64,000 nucleotides of DNA from Oncomelania hupensis (GCA_036898135.1 CM072523.1:2150811-2214810); one strand, 5' to 3'. Shown: positions 43,413-53,522, counted from the first letter of the stretch. Made by a program: numbers and translations. Notes: generated by a model from the letters alone, not told the origin.

Positions 43413-45338
43413 ATGGCAAGCAAAGCTCCAGCGATCGGCATCGACTTGGGCACTACCTACTCCTGTGTAGGCGTGTTCAGACACGGTCAAGTAGAGATCA
43501 TTGCCAACGATCAAGGACAGAGAACCACTCCTAGCTACGTGGCCTTCACAGACACAGAGCGACTGGTGGGCGATGCAGCCAAGAACCAGGCGGCCATGAA
43601 CCCCGAGAACACCGTGTTTGACGCCAAGCGACTCATCGGCCGCCGCTTTACTGACAGCAGCGTGCAGAGCGATATGAAGCACTGGCCGTTCAGGGTGGTC
43701 AACGACGGCGGCAAGCCCAAAGTGCAGGTGGAGTACAAGGGCGAGACCAAGACAATGGCGCCAGAAGAAATCAGCTCCATGGTGCTGACCAAGATGAAGG
43801 AGACGGCGGAGGCCTACCTGGGTCAGAAGATCAAGGATGCTGTCATCACGGTGCCAGCCTACTTCAACGACTCACAGAGACAGGCCACCAAAGACGCGGG
43901 CGCCATCGCCGGTTTGAACGTTCTGAGAATCATCAACGAGCCCACCGCTGCCGCATTGGCCTACGGTCTGGACAAGAACGTGCAGGGAGACAAGAACGTA
44001 CTCATCTTCGACCTGGGCGGTGGAACTTTCGACGTCTCCATCCTCACCATCGCGGAAGGGTCGCTGTTCGAGGTCAAGTCCACCGCGGGTGACACACATC
44101 TTGGTGGTGAAGATTTTGACAGTCGCCTGGTGAGTCACTTCAGCGAGGAATTCAAGCGCAAGTACAAGAAAGACATCAGCCAAAACGCCCGAGCTCTGCG
44201 ACGTCTTCGTACAGCCTGTGAACGCGCCAAACGCACCTTGTCTAGCAGCGCCGAGGCCAGCGTGGAAATTGACTCTCTATACGAAGGCGTCGACTTCTAC
44301 ACTCGCATCACCAGGGCCAGGTTTGAAGAACTGTGTGCTGACCTGTTCCGTAAGACCCTGGAACCCGTGGAACAAGCTCTGAGAGACGCTAAGATGGACA
44401 AACGTCAGATCCACGAGGTGGTCCTGGTGGGAGGCTCCACTCGCATCCCCAAAATCCAGAAGATGCTCCAGGAATTCATGGGCGGCAAGGAGCTTAACAA
44501 GTCCATCCATCCGGATGAAGCTGTGGCCTACGGAGCCGCCGTGCAAGCTGCAGTTCTTAGCGGTGACAAGAGTGACATCATCAAGGACTTGCTGCTGGTG
44601 GACGTGGCTCCTTTGTCCCTCGGCATCGAAACAGCGGGCGGCGTGATGACCAAGCTGGTGGAACGCAACACCACCATCCCCACCAAGACGTCACAGGTGT
44701 TCACCACCTACTCCGACAACCAGCCCGCCGTTACCATTCAGGTATACGAAGGTGAGCGCGCCATGACCAAAGACAACAACCTGCTGGGCCGTTTCGAGCT
44801 AACCGGTATCCCCCCAGCACCACGCGGCGTCCCACAGATCGAGGTCACCTTCGACATCGACGCCAACGGCATCATGAAGGTGATGGCGCAAGACAAGAGC
44901 ACTGGCAAATCGTCCAACATCACCATCAAGAACGACAAGGGCCGTCTGAGCAAAGACGACATCGACCGCATGGTGGACGAGGCAGAGAAGTTCCGTGAAG
45001 AAGACGACAAGCAGCGGCAACGGGTGGACGCTCGTAACAAATTGGAGGCTTACGTGTTCTCAGTACGGCAGGCCCTCAACGACTGCAGCGATAAACTGAG
45101 CAGCCAGGACCGTGAGCAGGCCAACAAGGTGTGTGAAGACGCTCTGAGCTGGCTGGAGAACAACTCTCTGGCCGACAAGGAGGAGTTTGACCACAAACTG
45201 CAGGAGGTGCAGAAACTCTGCTCACCTCTCATGGCCAAGCTGCACGGTCAAGGTCAAGGTCAGAGTTCACCATCCGGCCCTTCAGGCTTCTCTGGAAAGC
45301 AGCAACATGGCGGCCCTACAGTGGAAGAGATGGACTAA
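43413..45338 (+). CDS. hsp70: Heat shock protein 70 kDa, cytosolic, intronless
   Basis: ATP-driven chaperone that binds exposed hydrophobic peptides with J-protein and exchange-factor partners. 641 residues from ATG at 43413 (context CAGTATGG); an in-frame TTG upstream is not needed. All three family signatures are present: IDLGTTYS at 10-17, [14 protein letters not shown] at 198-211 and [17 protein letters not shown] at 336-352. The nucleotide-binding domain is about 1-385, linker DLLLVDV at 392-398, then the substrate-binding domain, lid and a short Gly/Gln/Ser tail without GGMP repeats. Lack of introns, TATA box and candidate heat-shock element fit a stress-inducible copy. The last four residues are EEMD, where cytosolic HSP70s have EEVD, the TPR-cochaperone docking motif. 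GC-rich third positions contrast with the AT-rich surroundings. Confidence 0.98.
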   Translation: MASKAPAIGIDLGTTYSCVGVFRHGQVEIIANDQGQRTTPSYVAFTDTERLVGDAAKNQAAMNPENTVFDAKRLIGRRFTDSSVQSDMKHWPFRVVNDGGKPKVQVEYKGETKTMAPEEISSMVLTKMKETAEAYLGQKIKDAVITVPAYFNDSQRQATKDAGAIAGLNVLRIINEPTAAALAYGLDKNVQGDKNVLIFDLGGGTFDVSILTIAEGSLFEVKSTAGDTHLGGEDFDSRLVSHFSEEFKRKYKKDISQNARALRRLRTACERAKRTLSSSAEASVEIDSLYEGVDFYTRITRARFEELCADLFRKTLEPVEQALRDAKMDKRQIHEVVLVGGSTRIPKIQKMLQEFMGGKELNKSIHPDEAVAYGAAVQAAVLSGDKSDIIKDLLLVDVAPLSLGIETAGGVMTKLVERNTTIPTKTSQVFTTYSDNQPAVTIQVYEGERAMTKDNNLLGRFELTGIPPAPRGVPQIEVTFDIDANGIMKVMAQDKSTGKSSNITIKNDKGRLSKDDIDRMVDEAEKFREEDDKQRQRVDARNKLEAYVFSVRQALNDCSDKLSSQDREQANKVCEDALSWLENNSLADKEEFDHKLQEVQKLCSPLMAKLHGQGQGQSSPSGPSGFSGKQQHGGPTVEEMD

Positions 45339-45658
45339 ATGATACCTGGAATGGACAATCGGACAGTGTGATTAAGTGCAATAAGGAAGAAAAAAGAACA
45401 CAAGGACAGTGTGATATAAAGAACTAAATATGGCCTCAAGAATGTGTACAACTATAGTGCATGCCAGTTATTTATTTCAACAGAACTAACAAAAAGAAAA
45501 AAAAAACTTATTTTAAAAAAGGACTTGTAAAAGGTGGAATATGTGAAATTTGAGTCATGTTTGCAAGAAATGAAAATGTATGACAGCAAATGTCTCTTGT
45601 AAATATTTGAAGTGTGAGTGTATCAATGAATGTGAAATGTATAAAATATGAAATCCCA

Positions 45659-45664
45659 AATAAA
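45659..45664 (+). terminator. polyadenylation signal of hsp70
   Basis: AATAAA 320 nt after the stop codon, in an A-rich 3' UTR, followed by a T-rich stretch. Confidence 0.75.
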
Positions 45665-45689
45665 AGTATAAAATATAATACATTTGCGT

Positions 45690-45966
45690 TGATCATCATC
45701 TTCTTCTTCTTCCTTCATTTGCTGTGTGTCTCTCTTCTCTTCCCTTTCTGTCTCTGTCTCTCTTCTGTTTCTCTGTCTCTCTTCTGTTTCTGTCTCGATC
45801 TCTTCTGTTTCTCTCTCTCCTCTGTTTCTCTTTTATTTCTCTGTCTGACTGTCTGTCCCTCTTCTGTTTCTCTTTCTCCTGTTTCTTTCTGTCTGTCTGT
45901 CTGTCTCTCTCTCTGTCTCTGTCTGTCTCTCTCTCTCTCTGTCTCACTCTCCCTCTCCCTCTCCGA
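45690..45966. repeat. CT/TCTG-rich low-complexity tract
   Basis: Irregular CT, TCTG and TTCT repeats for about 270 bp. Apparent frames of Arg/Glu/Lys or Ser/Leu/Phe are artefacts. Confidence 0.9.
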
Positions 45967-46029
45967 ACACAAACGAACAAAAAGAACTCGCAAAAGAACA
46001 ACTTCAATTCACGCGAATCAATCGGAGGT

Positions 46030-46073
46030 ATGTAGCCCCCTTATACCTACACGTACCACCCCATCCCGATCCT

Positions 46074-46121
<48 letters not shown>

Positions 46122-46839
46122 ATATAGAATAATACAAATAGAAATCATAAAAAACACCAAGATTTTAAAATAAAATTTGATATAAGATTATAATTACAAT
46201 AATAATAATAATTATAATTATTATTATTATTAGTTTATAAATAATAATAATAATAATAATAAATAAGTTAAAGTAAAAAGGCTAAATTAAAAAGAAAAAT
46301 ATCCATATTGTAGTGTAAAAAAAAATAACATTAAAAAAATATGGCCCGCGGGAGATTTGAACTTGGGTCGCCTGCCCGGTAGGCGAATGTCTTACTCAGT
46401 GAGCTACCAACGCTTCGTATAAAGACCATCAATTTTTTGGTTTATATGGGAAAACATGCTGAAACCTCGATTCGATTTTTAATTAATCAAATTTAATTAG
46501 TTAAACACAAAATTTTGTAAGATTGGTGACATGAGTGCAAAAGTGTTTTGAATGGAAATAAAACAAAATTTGCGGTATTACGGAACGGCATGTTCTTGAC
46601 ACGGGTTGAATCGGAAGCGCGCGGAATGAGGCTATTGCAGTTTGTGGACATTTTGTTTATTTATTTATCTCAGAAACGGTTAAACGTTCGGTAAGGAAAT
46701 GTCGGCTATAACGATTTCGCGGGTTTTGAGCGCACAGCAGGCCGATCCGCAGCGCCCAGCACCTGCCCAGATCTGCGTCCATACCGGACAAACTTTACAG
46801 TAGAGCCGAAGAATGACTTCCAGCTAAGCAATATGTATA

Positions 46840-46840
<1 letters not shown>
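46030..46840 (-). repeat. Unclassified repeat E3, copy 1, with tRNA-like segment
   Basis: Homologous to 61205-61815 (same strand) and to 63605-64000 (inverted). Shared landmarks: CACGTACCACCCCATCCCGA, an AAT array, CATATTGTAGTGTAAAAAAA, GCGCGCGGAATGA, TCGGCTATAACGATTTCG, CTTCC.GCTAAGCAAT. The stretch 46343-46421 on the minus strand (TTGGTAGCTCACTGAGTAAG ... CCAAGTTCAAATCTC) keeps tRNA A and B boxes and an anticodon-arm hairpin, but no proper acceptor stem. Confidence 0.85.

Positions 46841-46880
<40 letters not shown>
46838..46880. repeat. (GT)n microsatellite
   Basis: About 20 GT dinucleotides at the end of E3. Confidence 0.9.
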
Positions 46881-46883
<3 letters not shown>

Positions 46884-46952
46884 GTAAATATTTCTGTGTG
46901 TGTTTGTGACTGTGTGTATATGTGTTTCGTAAATATTTTATATTGATGTTTA

Positions 46953-47087
46953 TATTGAAGAAAGGCAAGTCAGCGGGAGTGGACGACATACCCGCGAAAC
47001 TGCTTCAAGCAGGAGGAGAAGCGATGATTGACGCTCTCACCATTATCTGTAACAAGATCTGGCAGAGTGAAAAGTGGCCTACGTCGC
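46953..47087 (+). mobile_element. LINE-A reverse transcriptase fragment
   Basis: LKKGKSAGVDDIPAKLLQAG and DALTIICNKIWQSEKWPT, homologous to 30535-30665. Both ends truncated. Confidence 0.9.
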
Positions 47088-47301
47088 CATTAAAAAAAAA
47101 AATGGCAAAAAATCGAATGTTTAATTTTGAAATGTTTGTAAATAAATATAAACTGTGACTTTATCCGATACCATTATTGAAGGGAGGAAACCGACGTACA
47201 TGTAAAAAATCCTTGCTGACCTGAAAAGTCTCGTAACTAAATCACGTCAGTTCGCGCGCCCTGCGAGGTTTGAACCCGCGACCGTTAGCACAGGAAATCG
47301 G

Positions 47302-48826
47302 GGGTACCTATAAAGTTCGAAAAGACAGCTAAAGACAACTAAAGACAGCTAAAGACAACTAAAGACAGCTAAAGACAGCTAAAGACTACTAAAGACAACT
47401 AAAGACGGCTAAAGACAAAGGGCGAAAAGACAACTAAAGACAACTAAAGACAGCTAAAGACTACTAAAGACAACTAAAGACAACTAAAGACGGCTAAAGA
47501 CACCAGGGGTAGAAATTTTAGAGGGTATACAAGGCTACAAACAACTTAAAGAGCCCAAAAACACCTGCCATCTTTGAAAGACATTGGCTATGGCAGAAAT
47601 TTGTTGCCGCGTAGAAAGTACAACGGATTAAAAAAAAAAATAACAATAATATTTTTGAAGTATATTATATAAGATAATTGATTTAGATACAAAGTGAAAG
47701 CTGTTCTGGGTGATTGTGTAGTCGGATTTAATGAAAATGCAATGCCCGATTCGAAAATGAGGCTATTGTTTGTGAAGCAAAGCTAGTACCTCGTTTGCAG
47801 ACGAATGTTTTAACGGGTTAACTTGGTACGCAAAACCGGTACTGCAGCGGCCCAAAGAGAGCTTTAGAGTGCACGGAAACCTTACAAATATTTCAGAATT
47901 TGTGTAACTATATTTTTTAAAAAGGTTTTCTCACCCCTTCGCCATCATAATGACAACCCCCGTTGGCGTGCCGGGGGTTTCAGTATAAATAGTATCTCCA
48001 CTTTCTGGAAATTTAGTGCTTTAAATTCCCACTGTCGCTGTCTTTCTCATTTGCTCTTTCTCATTCCTGCTCTGTTCTATCAATATGCTATACTATCGTC
48101 TTCTTCGCTAGACCAGTCTCCTACCTTTTTTCTTGAAAACTCTTCCGGGACAAGACTCCTTATTTGTGTATGAGGTCAGCTTGGGAATATTGGACGCTTT
48201 CTGCCAGGTGGTCACTAGGGCTTCCTATGATGTTATTATTTAGCAATGTAGGCATTTTATATGTATGTGTTTTGTTGATAATTTATAATGATGTTTGTAT
48301 TCTATTTTGTTTTTGTAAACGGGGGTTCGATAAGTTGGGGTGAAGCCTCAGCCGTCCCCTGCGTGGGATGTCTTTATTGTAAAGTGACTGGCTGGTGGGG
48401 AGCTTTCGGGTTTACCACTAGGGTTGTTTCAGCAGATATTTATGCGGATCAGGGGTTGTCCGGTCCTGATTTGGCTCGGAAGAGTCCGCTGGACCTAAAG
48501 CAATAATAATGTAATGTAATGTAATGTAATGTAATCATAATGACATTGAGCACCCCATCGTTCTTATTCATTTATTTATTTTGTGTTACAGTTACACACA
48601 AATTCTAAACTATACATAGGTGTCTTTAGCCGTCTTTAGTTGTCTTTAGCCGTCTTTAGTTGTCTACCGTCTTTAGTTGTCTTTAGCCGTCTTTAGTTGT
48701 CTTTAGCCGTCTTTAGTAGGTGTCTTTAGCCGTCTTTAGTTGTCTTTAGCCGTCTTTAGTTGTCTTTAGTTGTCTTTAGCCGTCTTTAGTTGTCTTTAGT
48801 TGTCTTTTCGCACTTTATAGGTACCG
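47302..48826. mobile_element. Mutator-like foldback element with 10-bp tandem-repeat arms (MULE-2)
   Basis: 1525 bp between perfect 9-bp direct repeats GGAAATCGG (47293-47301, 48827-48835), a size typical of Mutator-like elements. The outer ends are GGTACCTATAAAGT-CGAAAA on opposite strands (one mismatch). Inside each end is an array of the decamer AAAGACARCT (variants ARC = AAC, AGC, GGC): about 18 units on the left (47325-47505) and about 19 on the right (48619-48808), in inverted orientation. The two arms can pair over nearly 190 bp. The body (47506-48618) has no transposase and contains an R1 insertion. Confidence 0.85.
47956..48534 (+). mobile_element. R1 retroposon nested in the foldback element (579 bp)
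   Basis: Perfect 11-bp direct repeats TCATAATGACA (47945-47955, 48535-48545). Type I tail with four TAATG units. Shows that the foldback element is older than this R1 insertion. Confidence 0.93.
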
Positions 48827-48866
48827 GGAAATCGGCGCTTCTAGGCCAACGCATTTGACACTAGTG

Positions 48867-49564
48867 TAAAGCTGATTATATTTCAGGGACCAGCCTGATA
48901 GCAACCAGCGTCTCTATCAGGCTGCGATAGCGTCCCTCTACAAATGCTTGTGTATCACAATTTACAATACAGCAAATTCTGCTTATCCAAAGGCCGCTTA
49001 TTTTCAATCCTTTGTTAGTATTAAGTTCGTTGCTTTTGTCCAAATAATCAGGTATATTCACACAGACGAGAGATGGTCGGAGAGATCCCACAGCCCAAGC
49101 TGTTTGATGTAATCCGATCATCTCTGTACTCAAGGCAGTTTGAAGTCTTGTTTTGAACTCTCGCCAAAAATTAAGGATTTAAGTGAGTCTGCTTGATAAA
49201 TTGCCTTCACGTTCTGCACCTTTGTTATTGACTCTGGCGAAAGAAAATGTTGATTTCGACCGAAAAAGTAAACAGGAACTAACGTCGCGCAGGCAAAGAT
49301 TTGATCGTTCTAAAGAATAAACCAGGTAATCACAATGAAAAATATTTTCGTCGAATTGCAAAAAAAGTCCCCAGTGTGGGTGGGTTTTGTTTCCACATTG
49401 TAAAACGTTTTGAGGCCGGAACACAAACACACACACACAAAAGAGGGGGGGGGGCGGAGTATTAATAGATTGGAGTAAGGAAGGTGTGTTTGTGGATTAG
49501 GGGGGGAGGGGGAGCGGAGTGTGAAGGAGGAGGGGCAAGAGGGGAGGTGGGTGTCGTTGTTCAA
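48867..49564. other. 3' flank of the four-TM gene
   Basis: No coding signal. A G-rich tract lies at 49444-49560. It should contain the minus-strand 3' UTR; I see no clear AATAAA on that strand. Confidence 0.45.
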
Positions 49565-50805
49565 TTACATGATGGATTCCTCCTCGCTGTTTGAAGAAGA
49601 CGAGTGCTGATCATCGTCCTCGTTAACTGGCAGACGACAATCAGATCCAAGGTGGCCATAGTCACATCTTCTCCGTTTATAACCTTGACCTTGACCTTCA
49701 TCATTTTGACCTTGCCTCCGATTCTCGTTTGTGTTGACCTCATAACTATGAGTATGACACAAGATACCTGATCCTGTCGCCGACCCTGTACCGGCAAGCT
49801 GAGTTCCTCCGTCGTGAATATTTGTGTGACGACCTTGAGGTTCTCGGTGACCTTCACTTTCACGATGACCTTCATCTGTTTCCTGGCCTACACCGCTATC
49901 AAGGTCGTCATCTCCTGTGGGACTCAGTCGACTTTCACTTTCGTCTTGAAGGCGACCTCCTGTTTCTTGCAATCGTTCACCAGTGAGACAAGACGGTGCG
50001 TGTGCGTGGTCGGTCAGCCCATGACCTTGACCTTCTGATTCAGGACTGTCTGCCGTCACATGACCTTGACGATGAGCATGGAGACCGAGCACATGGGTCA
50101 CGTCTTGCTGACTGAGGCGACTGGTGCGCCTCCTGTGAGAGGAGTCGTGCTGGGAGTAGCTGGGAGGAGGGTCCAGGGCGTCAGCGAGACGCGGTTCACC
50201 GTGGTCGTCCACCACGTAGCCGTACTGCTGCAGGAATCCTGCGGGCACCACCCCGCCCTGCAAACCCAGCTGAAGCGGCGGCGACAAGATAAGAGGGTTG
50301 ACAAGAGGGTAGGCCCCGGACAGCGTGGCCATGGGAACAGCATTTCCGACCCTTTCCCGACTGGAGTGGCCGCCCCTTTCCTGCCTGGAGTTGCTACCCC
50401 TTTCTCGACTGGAGTTGCTGCTGGCGACCGCCGTGCCGCTGTTGGAGCTGTTGTTGGCCTGGCTGCTTCCTGTGGCAGCGCTAGCTCCTGTAGCAGCAGC
50501 GGGAGAAGAAGAAATGTTTCCACCTTGTCCTCGCCCCGCCACTACGTCAATATTGTCGTCGTCGTCCGTGTCGTCGTCGCTGTCGTCGTCGGCGACGCCC
50601 ACCTTTGTGCTGCTCGCGGTTTTGAAGACGGCGAGGGCGCAGGCGGCGATGAAGATGAAGGCGGCGCCGACCAGGTCGATGAAGAGGGACCAGGAAAAGT
50701 ACCAGTCCTGGTTCAAGGTGGTGGTAGTGGAGGTGGGGATGATGAGATGGTCGTCGCTGTAGGTGTTGATCATGAACACCACTGCTGCCAACAAGCCCAG
50801 CGCTC
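49565..50805 (-). CDS. four-TM gene exon 3 (TM3, TM4, cytoplasmic tail)
   Basis: Acceptor TGTTGTCAG on the minus strand at 50806. Begins GALGLLAAVVFMI, then WYFSWSLFIDLVGAAFIFIA. An acidic run (DDDSDDDTDDDDN) follows, then Ser/Asn/Gly and His/Gly/Gln-rich tail, ending in a stop at 49565. Part of the tail is encoded by AAGGTCAAGGTCA-like repeats. Confidence 0.88.
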
Positions 50806-51422
50806 CTGACAACAGCACACAGGAAACCAAGGTCAGTCAAGTCACTTATGTCTTCTTCTTCTTCTTCTTCTTCTTCTTCTTCTTCTTCTTCTTCTTCTTC
50901 TTCTTCTTCTTCTTCTTCTTCTTCTTCTTCTTCTAATGAAATTAAAGTGCTGTGACGAGCGGAGTTCCAGCCGTAAGTTGTTAGCTTTTTCCTACTATAA
51001 TAGATGTTTTTCAGTTATGACCAGGGGTAGCCTAAATCATTTTACGCCGTGTCGCCACGACGACATGTTGAAGAACCAGGTCATTCAAAAGACGTACAGC
51101 TCGAGACGGGCTGTAAAATAAATAAACAGGCGCGCAGCACTATCAGCGCAACCTATATCTACAACACGACAGCAAATACCTTGCCCTTCCGCTCACCCGA
51201 AAGCGCCGTCAGTATCTCCAGAAACCTTGACCTTGATTTGACGTCAGCGCACGTGCTGCACGTGACGAGGGCCAAACAGACGCATGCCGTCACCACTCCC
51301 AACAGACATAGACACTGCATGGCGCGGACTGCCTGGAACCAGCGTGCTGCAAGGGGAAAGTGAAATTAAAACTCTTTAGGGGTATTTGGAAGAAATTAAA
51401 ACTCTTTTGGGGTATTTGGAAG

Positions 51423-51501
<79 letters not shown>

Positions 51502-51760
51502 ACACACACACACGTGTAGAAACGCCGTTATGATGACTTTTATTAAAATCTACATACGTTACTTTGACATTTGTACTAATTTGTCAATTTTTTTAAGCTA
51601 ACCCTAACCCTAACCCAAACCCTAACCCTTAACCTAACCCTAAGCCTAACACAGCCCTAACTCTAACGGAACACTGTTTTGACGTCAAAATAACGGGGTA
51701 CGTCAATAGAAAGTACGTAGAGGTTCAAGTGTATGTCAGAATAAAGGCGTTTCTACCTAG

Positions 51761-51814
<54 letters not shown>

Positions 51815-52997
51815 GCGCGAGCGCGCACACACACACACACACATACACACACACAAACAAGTTATTATACAAATACGTCGTTAAACACAGACCGAAAATC
51901 TTGTACAACTAGTTTTTTAAAATAAATAATTAGGTTTTATGTTTTAGGGTAAGTCAGGGATGTCTACTCTCTCCAACACTCTACAACATCTTCCTAGAGC
52001 GCATCATGTCAGATGCCCTTGCAGATCACGAAGGCAAAGTCAGCATAGGGGAAGAGCAATCTTCAACCTTCGTTCTGCGGATGACATTGATGGATTGGCT
52101 GGAGAGGAACAAGTACTTGAACAGCTGGTACATAGGCTTAACACCACCTCCAGAGCCTATGGAATGGAAATAAGTGCAGAGAAGACCAAAATGATGACCA
52201 ACAACACCAATGGCATCAACACGGACATCAAAGTGTTCGAACCCTAACCCTAACCCAGCCCTAACCCTAACGGATCATTGTTCTGACGTCAAAACAACCG
52301 GTCCTGATTTGGCTCGGAGGAGTCCGCTGGACCTAAAGCAAGAATTATGTAATGTAATGTAACGTCAAAACAAGTAGGCATGTCAATACAAGTTATGTAG
52401 ATGTTCACTGATTAATTTTGTCCAGATAACACTGTGTAAACAAGGACGCATTTATACACACACACATACACCCACACACATACGCACACACACACACACA
52501 CACATGCCCACACCACACCACACACACACACAAACACACACCACACACTCACTGGTGAGGAAGGGGATGGCGTGCAGGCTGTCACACGTAGTGGCATTGC
52601 TCACCCCATTGGAGGAACACGCCATCCACAATCCCATCGAGTACGACGTCTTTACTTTAGGTTGTGACGTCACGTTGGTTGACGCGGCGGTGATGGCGCG
52701 GTCCTTCAAGAGGAGAGGTTCTCGCACCGACGTCACTGTCGCCTCGGTCGATGACGTAGTCAAGGTGGCGTCACTACTGACGTTGTCCATTTCTAAGTGG
52801 ATCCAAAACGGCGTGGAGAAACCCACGATGAAGACGAGAGCGGAAAAGAAAAGAAGCCTGAGGCTGTCGCCATAGAAGCGGTGATGATGCGCTGCACTCG
52901 ATGACGTCATGGGCAATTGTGACATCATCGTCAGTGGAATTTGTGGAATCAGCCCGAATGGCGTGTAACTGGGAGGATTTTGGACCGACGACATCAT
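49565..52997 (-). CDS. Four-transmembrane claudin/PMP22-like protein (whole gene, 3 exons)
   Basis: Joined 52997-52553, 51346-51197 and 50805-49565 (all GT-AG, both introns phase 1), giving 611 residues. Predicted segments: cytoplasmic N-terminus 1-45; TM1 46-66 (LRLLFFSALVFIVGFSTPFW); a long first extracellular loop with three N-glycosylation sequons and the claudin-family signature GLW-x2-C-x10-C (122-138); TM2 158-178; TM3 191-211; a second loop; TM4 235-259. A 350-residue cytoplasmic tail follows, rich in Asp, Ser, Gly, His and Gln, with PPSY. Tetraspan proteins of this fold act in cell junctions or as channel subunits. I cannot assign a specific role. No family symbol is justified. Confidence 0.85.
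50842..50935. repeat. (TTC)n / GAA array in intron 2 of the four-TM gene
   Basis: About 31 uninterrupted TTC triplets, 35 bp upstream (on the minus strand) of exon 3. Confidence 0.97.
51197..51346 (-). CDS. four-TM gene exon 2 (TM2)
   Basis: 150 nt between CCTTGCAG and GTGAGC on the minus strand. Reads RWFQAVRAMQCLCLLGVV then TACVCLALVTCSTCADVKSR, Cys-rich TM2. Phase 1 on both sides joins exons 1 and 3 without a stop. Confidence 0.88.
51424..51513. repeat. (CA)n microsatellite
   Basis: CA dinucleotides with a CGAA break at 51457, in intron 1 of the four-TM gene. Confidence 0.95.
51515..51850. repeat. foldback unit with interstitial telomeric repeats, between CA arrays
   Basis: Left TAGAAACGCC...TTTTATTAAAATCTACATACG is mirrored on the right by ACGTAGAGGTTCAA...AGAATAAAGGCGTTTCTA. 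Between them are about nine CCCTAA units (51597-51665). A second CA array follows (51762-51850). Confidence 0.8.
51955..52235 (+). mobile_element. LINE-A reverse transcriptase fragment
   Basis: From CTACTCTCTCCAACACTCTA to ATCAACACGGACATCAAAGT; encodes SADDIDGLAGEEQ and MEISAEKTKMMTNNTNGIN. The catalytic FADD position reads SADD. Confidence 0.92.
52239..52270. repeat. second interstitial telomeric block
   Basis: CGAACCCTAACCCTAACCC + AGCCCTAACCCTAACGG, followed by GATCATTGTTCTGACGTCAA as in the first block. Confidence 0.85.
52298..52361 (+). mobile_element. R1 retroposon, 64-bp 3' stub
   Basis: CGGTCCTGATTTGGCTCGGA and the type I tail, flanked by perfect 12-bp direct repeats ACGTCAAAACAA (52286-52297, 52362-52373). 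Confidence 0.88.
52455..52548. repeat. (CA)n microsatellite at the exon 1 donor
   Basis: CA-rich run ending about five bases from the minus-strand splice donor of exon 1. Confidence 0.93.
52553..52997 (-). CDS. four-TM gene exon 1 (TM1, first loop)
   Basis: Two adjacent ATGs (52997, 52994). Residues 1-148, ending in HAIPFLT before a GTGAGT donor. Contains TM1 and YSMGLWMACSSNGVSNATTC. Confidence 0.85.
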
Positions 52998-53002
52998 GGC
53001 TT

Positions 53003-53205
53003 TTGCAGTCTTCTTCTTCTTCTGCTACTTCTCCTTTTCCTCCTCTTCCTCCTCTTTCTTCTTCTTCTGCTGCTGCTCCTCCTCTTCCTTCTCCCCTCCC
53101 CCTCTTCTTCTTCTTCTTCTTCTTCTTCTTCTTCTTCTTCTTCTTCTTCTTCTTCTTCTTCTTCTTCTTCTTCTTCTTCTTCTTCTTCTTCTTCTTCTTC
53201 TTCTA
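53003..53205. repeat. (TTC)n / GAA array just upstream of the four-TM start codon
   Basis: Interrupted TTC/TCC triplets at 53008-53105, then about 33 perfect TTC triplets to 53204. On the gene's strand this is a purine (GAA) tract ending only a few bases before ATG at 52997. Confidence 0.97.
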
Positions 53206-53522
53206 AATCCTGGTGTAGTTGTTGAAGGCAGGCGCCATCTTGCAAACGAAAAATGTGAACATCTCAAGGCAAAAAGGGATCATACTGCAAGATACGATTT
53301 CAGTGCAAACGTCATCTTTGACGCTACACTGACATTATTGTGGATGTTACACTGACGCCATCTTTGATTTTACACTGACGTTAGTTAAAACAGCGCGTTT
53401 TCAGGCGTCCTTATCATCGCGTTATCTCTCAAGCAGGGTGTGCTCAATACTGGACTACCGACTACATAGTTCTTCCCAGACCAGCTGACCTCACACACGG
53501 ACTCAGACACACCTTAATAAGA
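53206..53522. other. 5' flank of the four-TM gene
   Basis: A short repeat (GACGCTACACTGACATTATT / GATTTTACACTGACGTTAGT) occurs at 53320-53385. No gene seen. Confidence 0.5.

Larger units (their letters stand above)
47225..48866 (-). repeat. tRNA-like SINE head split by the foldback element
   Basis: The minus strand joins GCGTTGGCCTAGAAGCGCCG + ATTTCC (48863-48827) with TGTGCTAACGGTCGCGGGTT + CAAACCTCGC (47292-47262). That gives a tRNA-like unit with a B box GGGTTCAAACC. The foldback element 47302-48826 interrupts it at the anticodon-arm position. Confidence 0.6.

Noticed and set aside
46343..46421. Functional tRNA gene on the minus strand
   Set aside because: The acceptor stem ends do not pair and the sequence is part of a dispersed repeat whose second copy is truncated here.
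50060..50809. 249-residue plus-strand frame opposite the four-TM exon 3
   Set aside because: Antisense shadow of the GC-rich coding exon; the minus-strand frame has the spliced TM domain structure.
51597..51665. Chromosome end or fusion point
   Set aside because: Short interrupted CCCTAA repeat inside an intron, present twice with a common flank; best read as part of a repeat.
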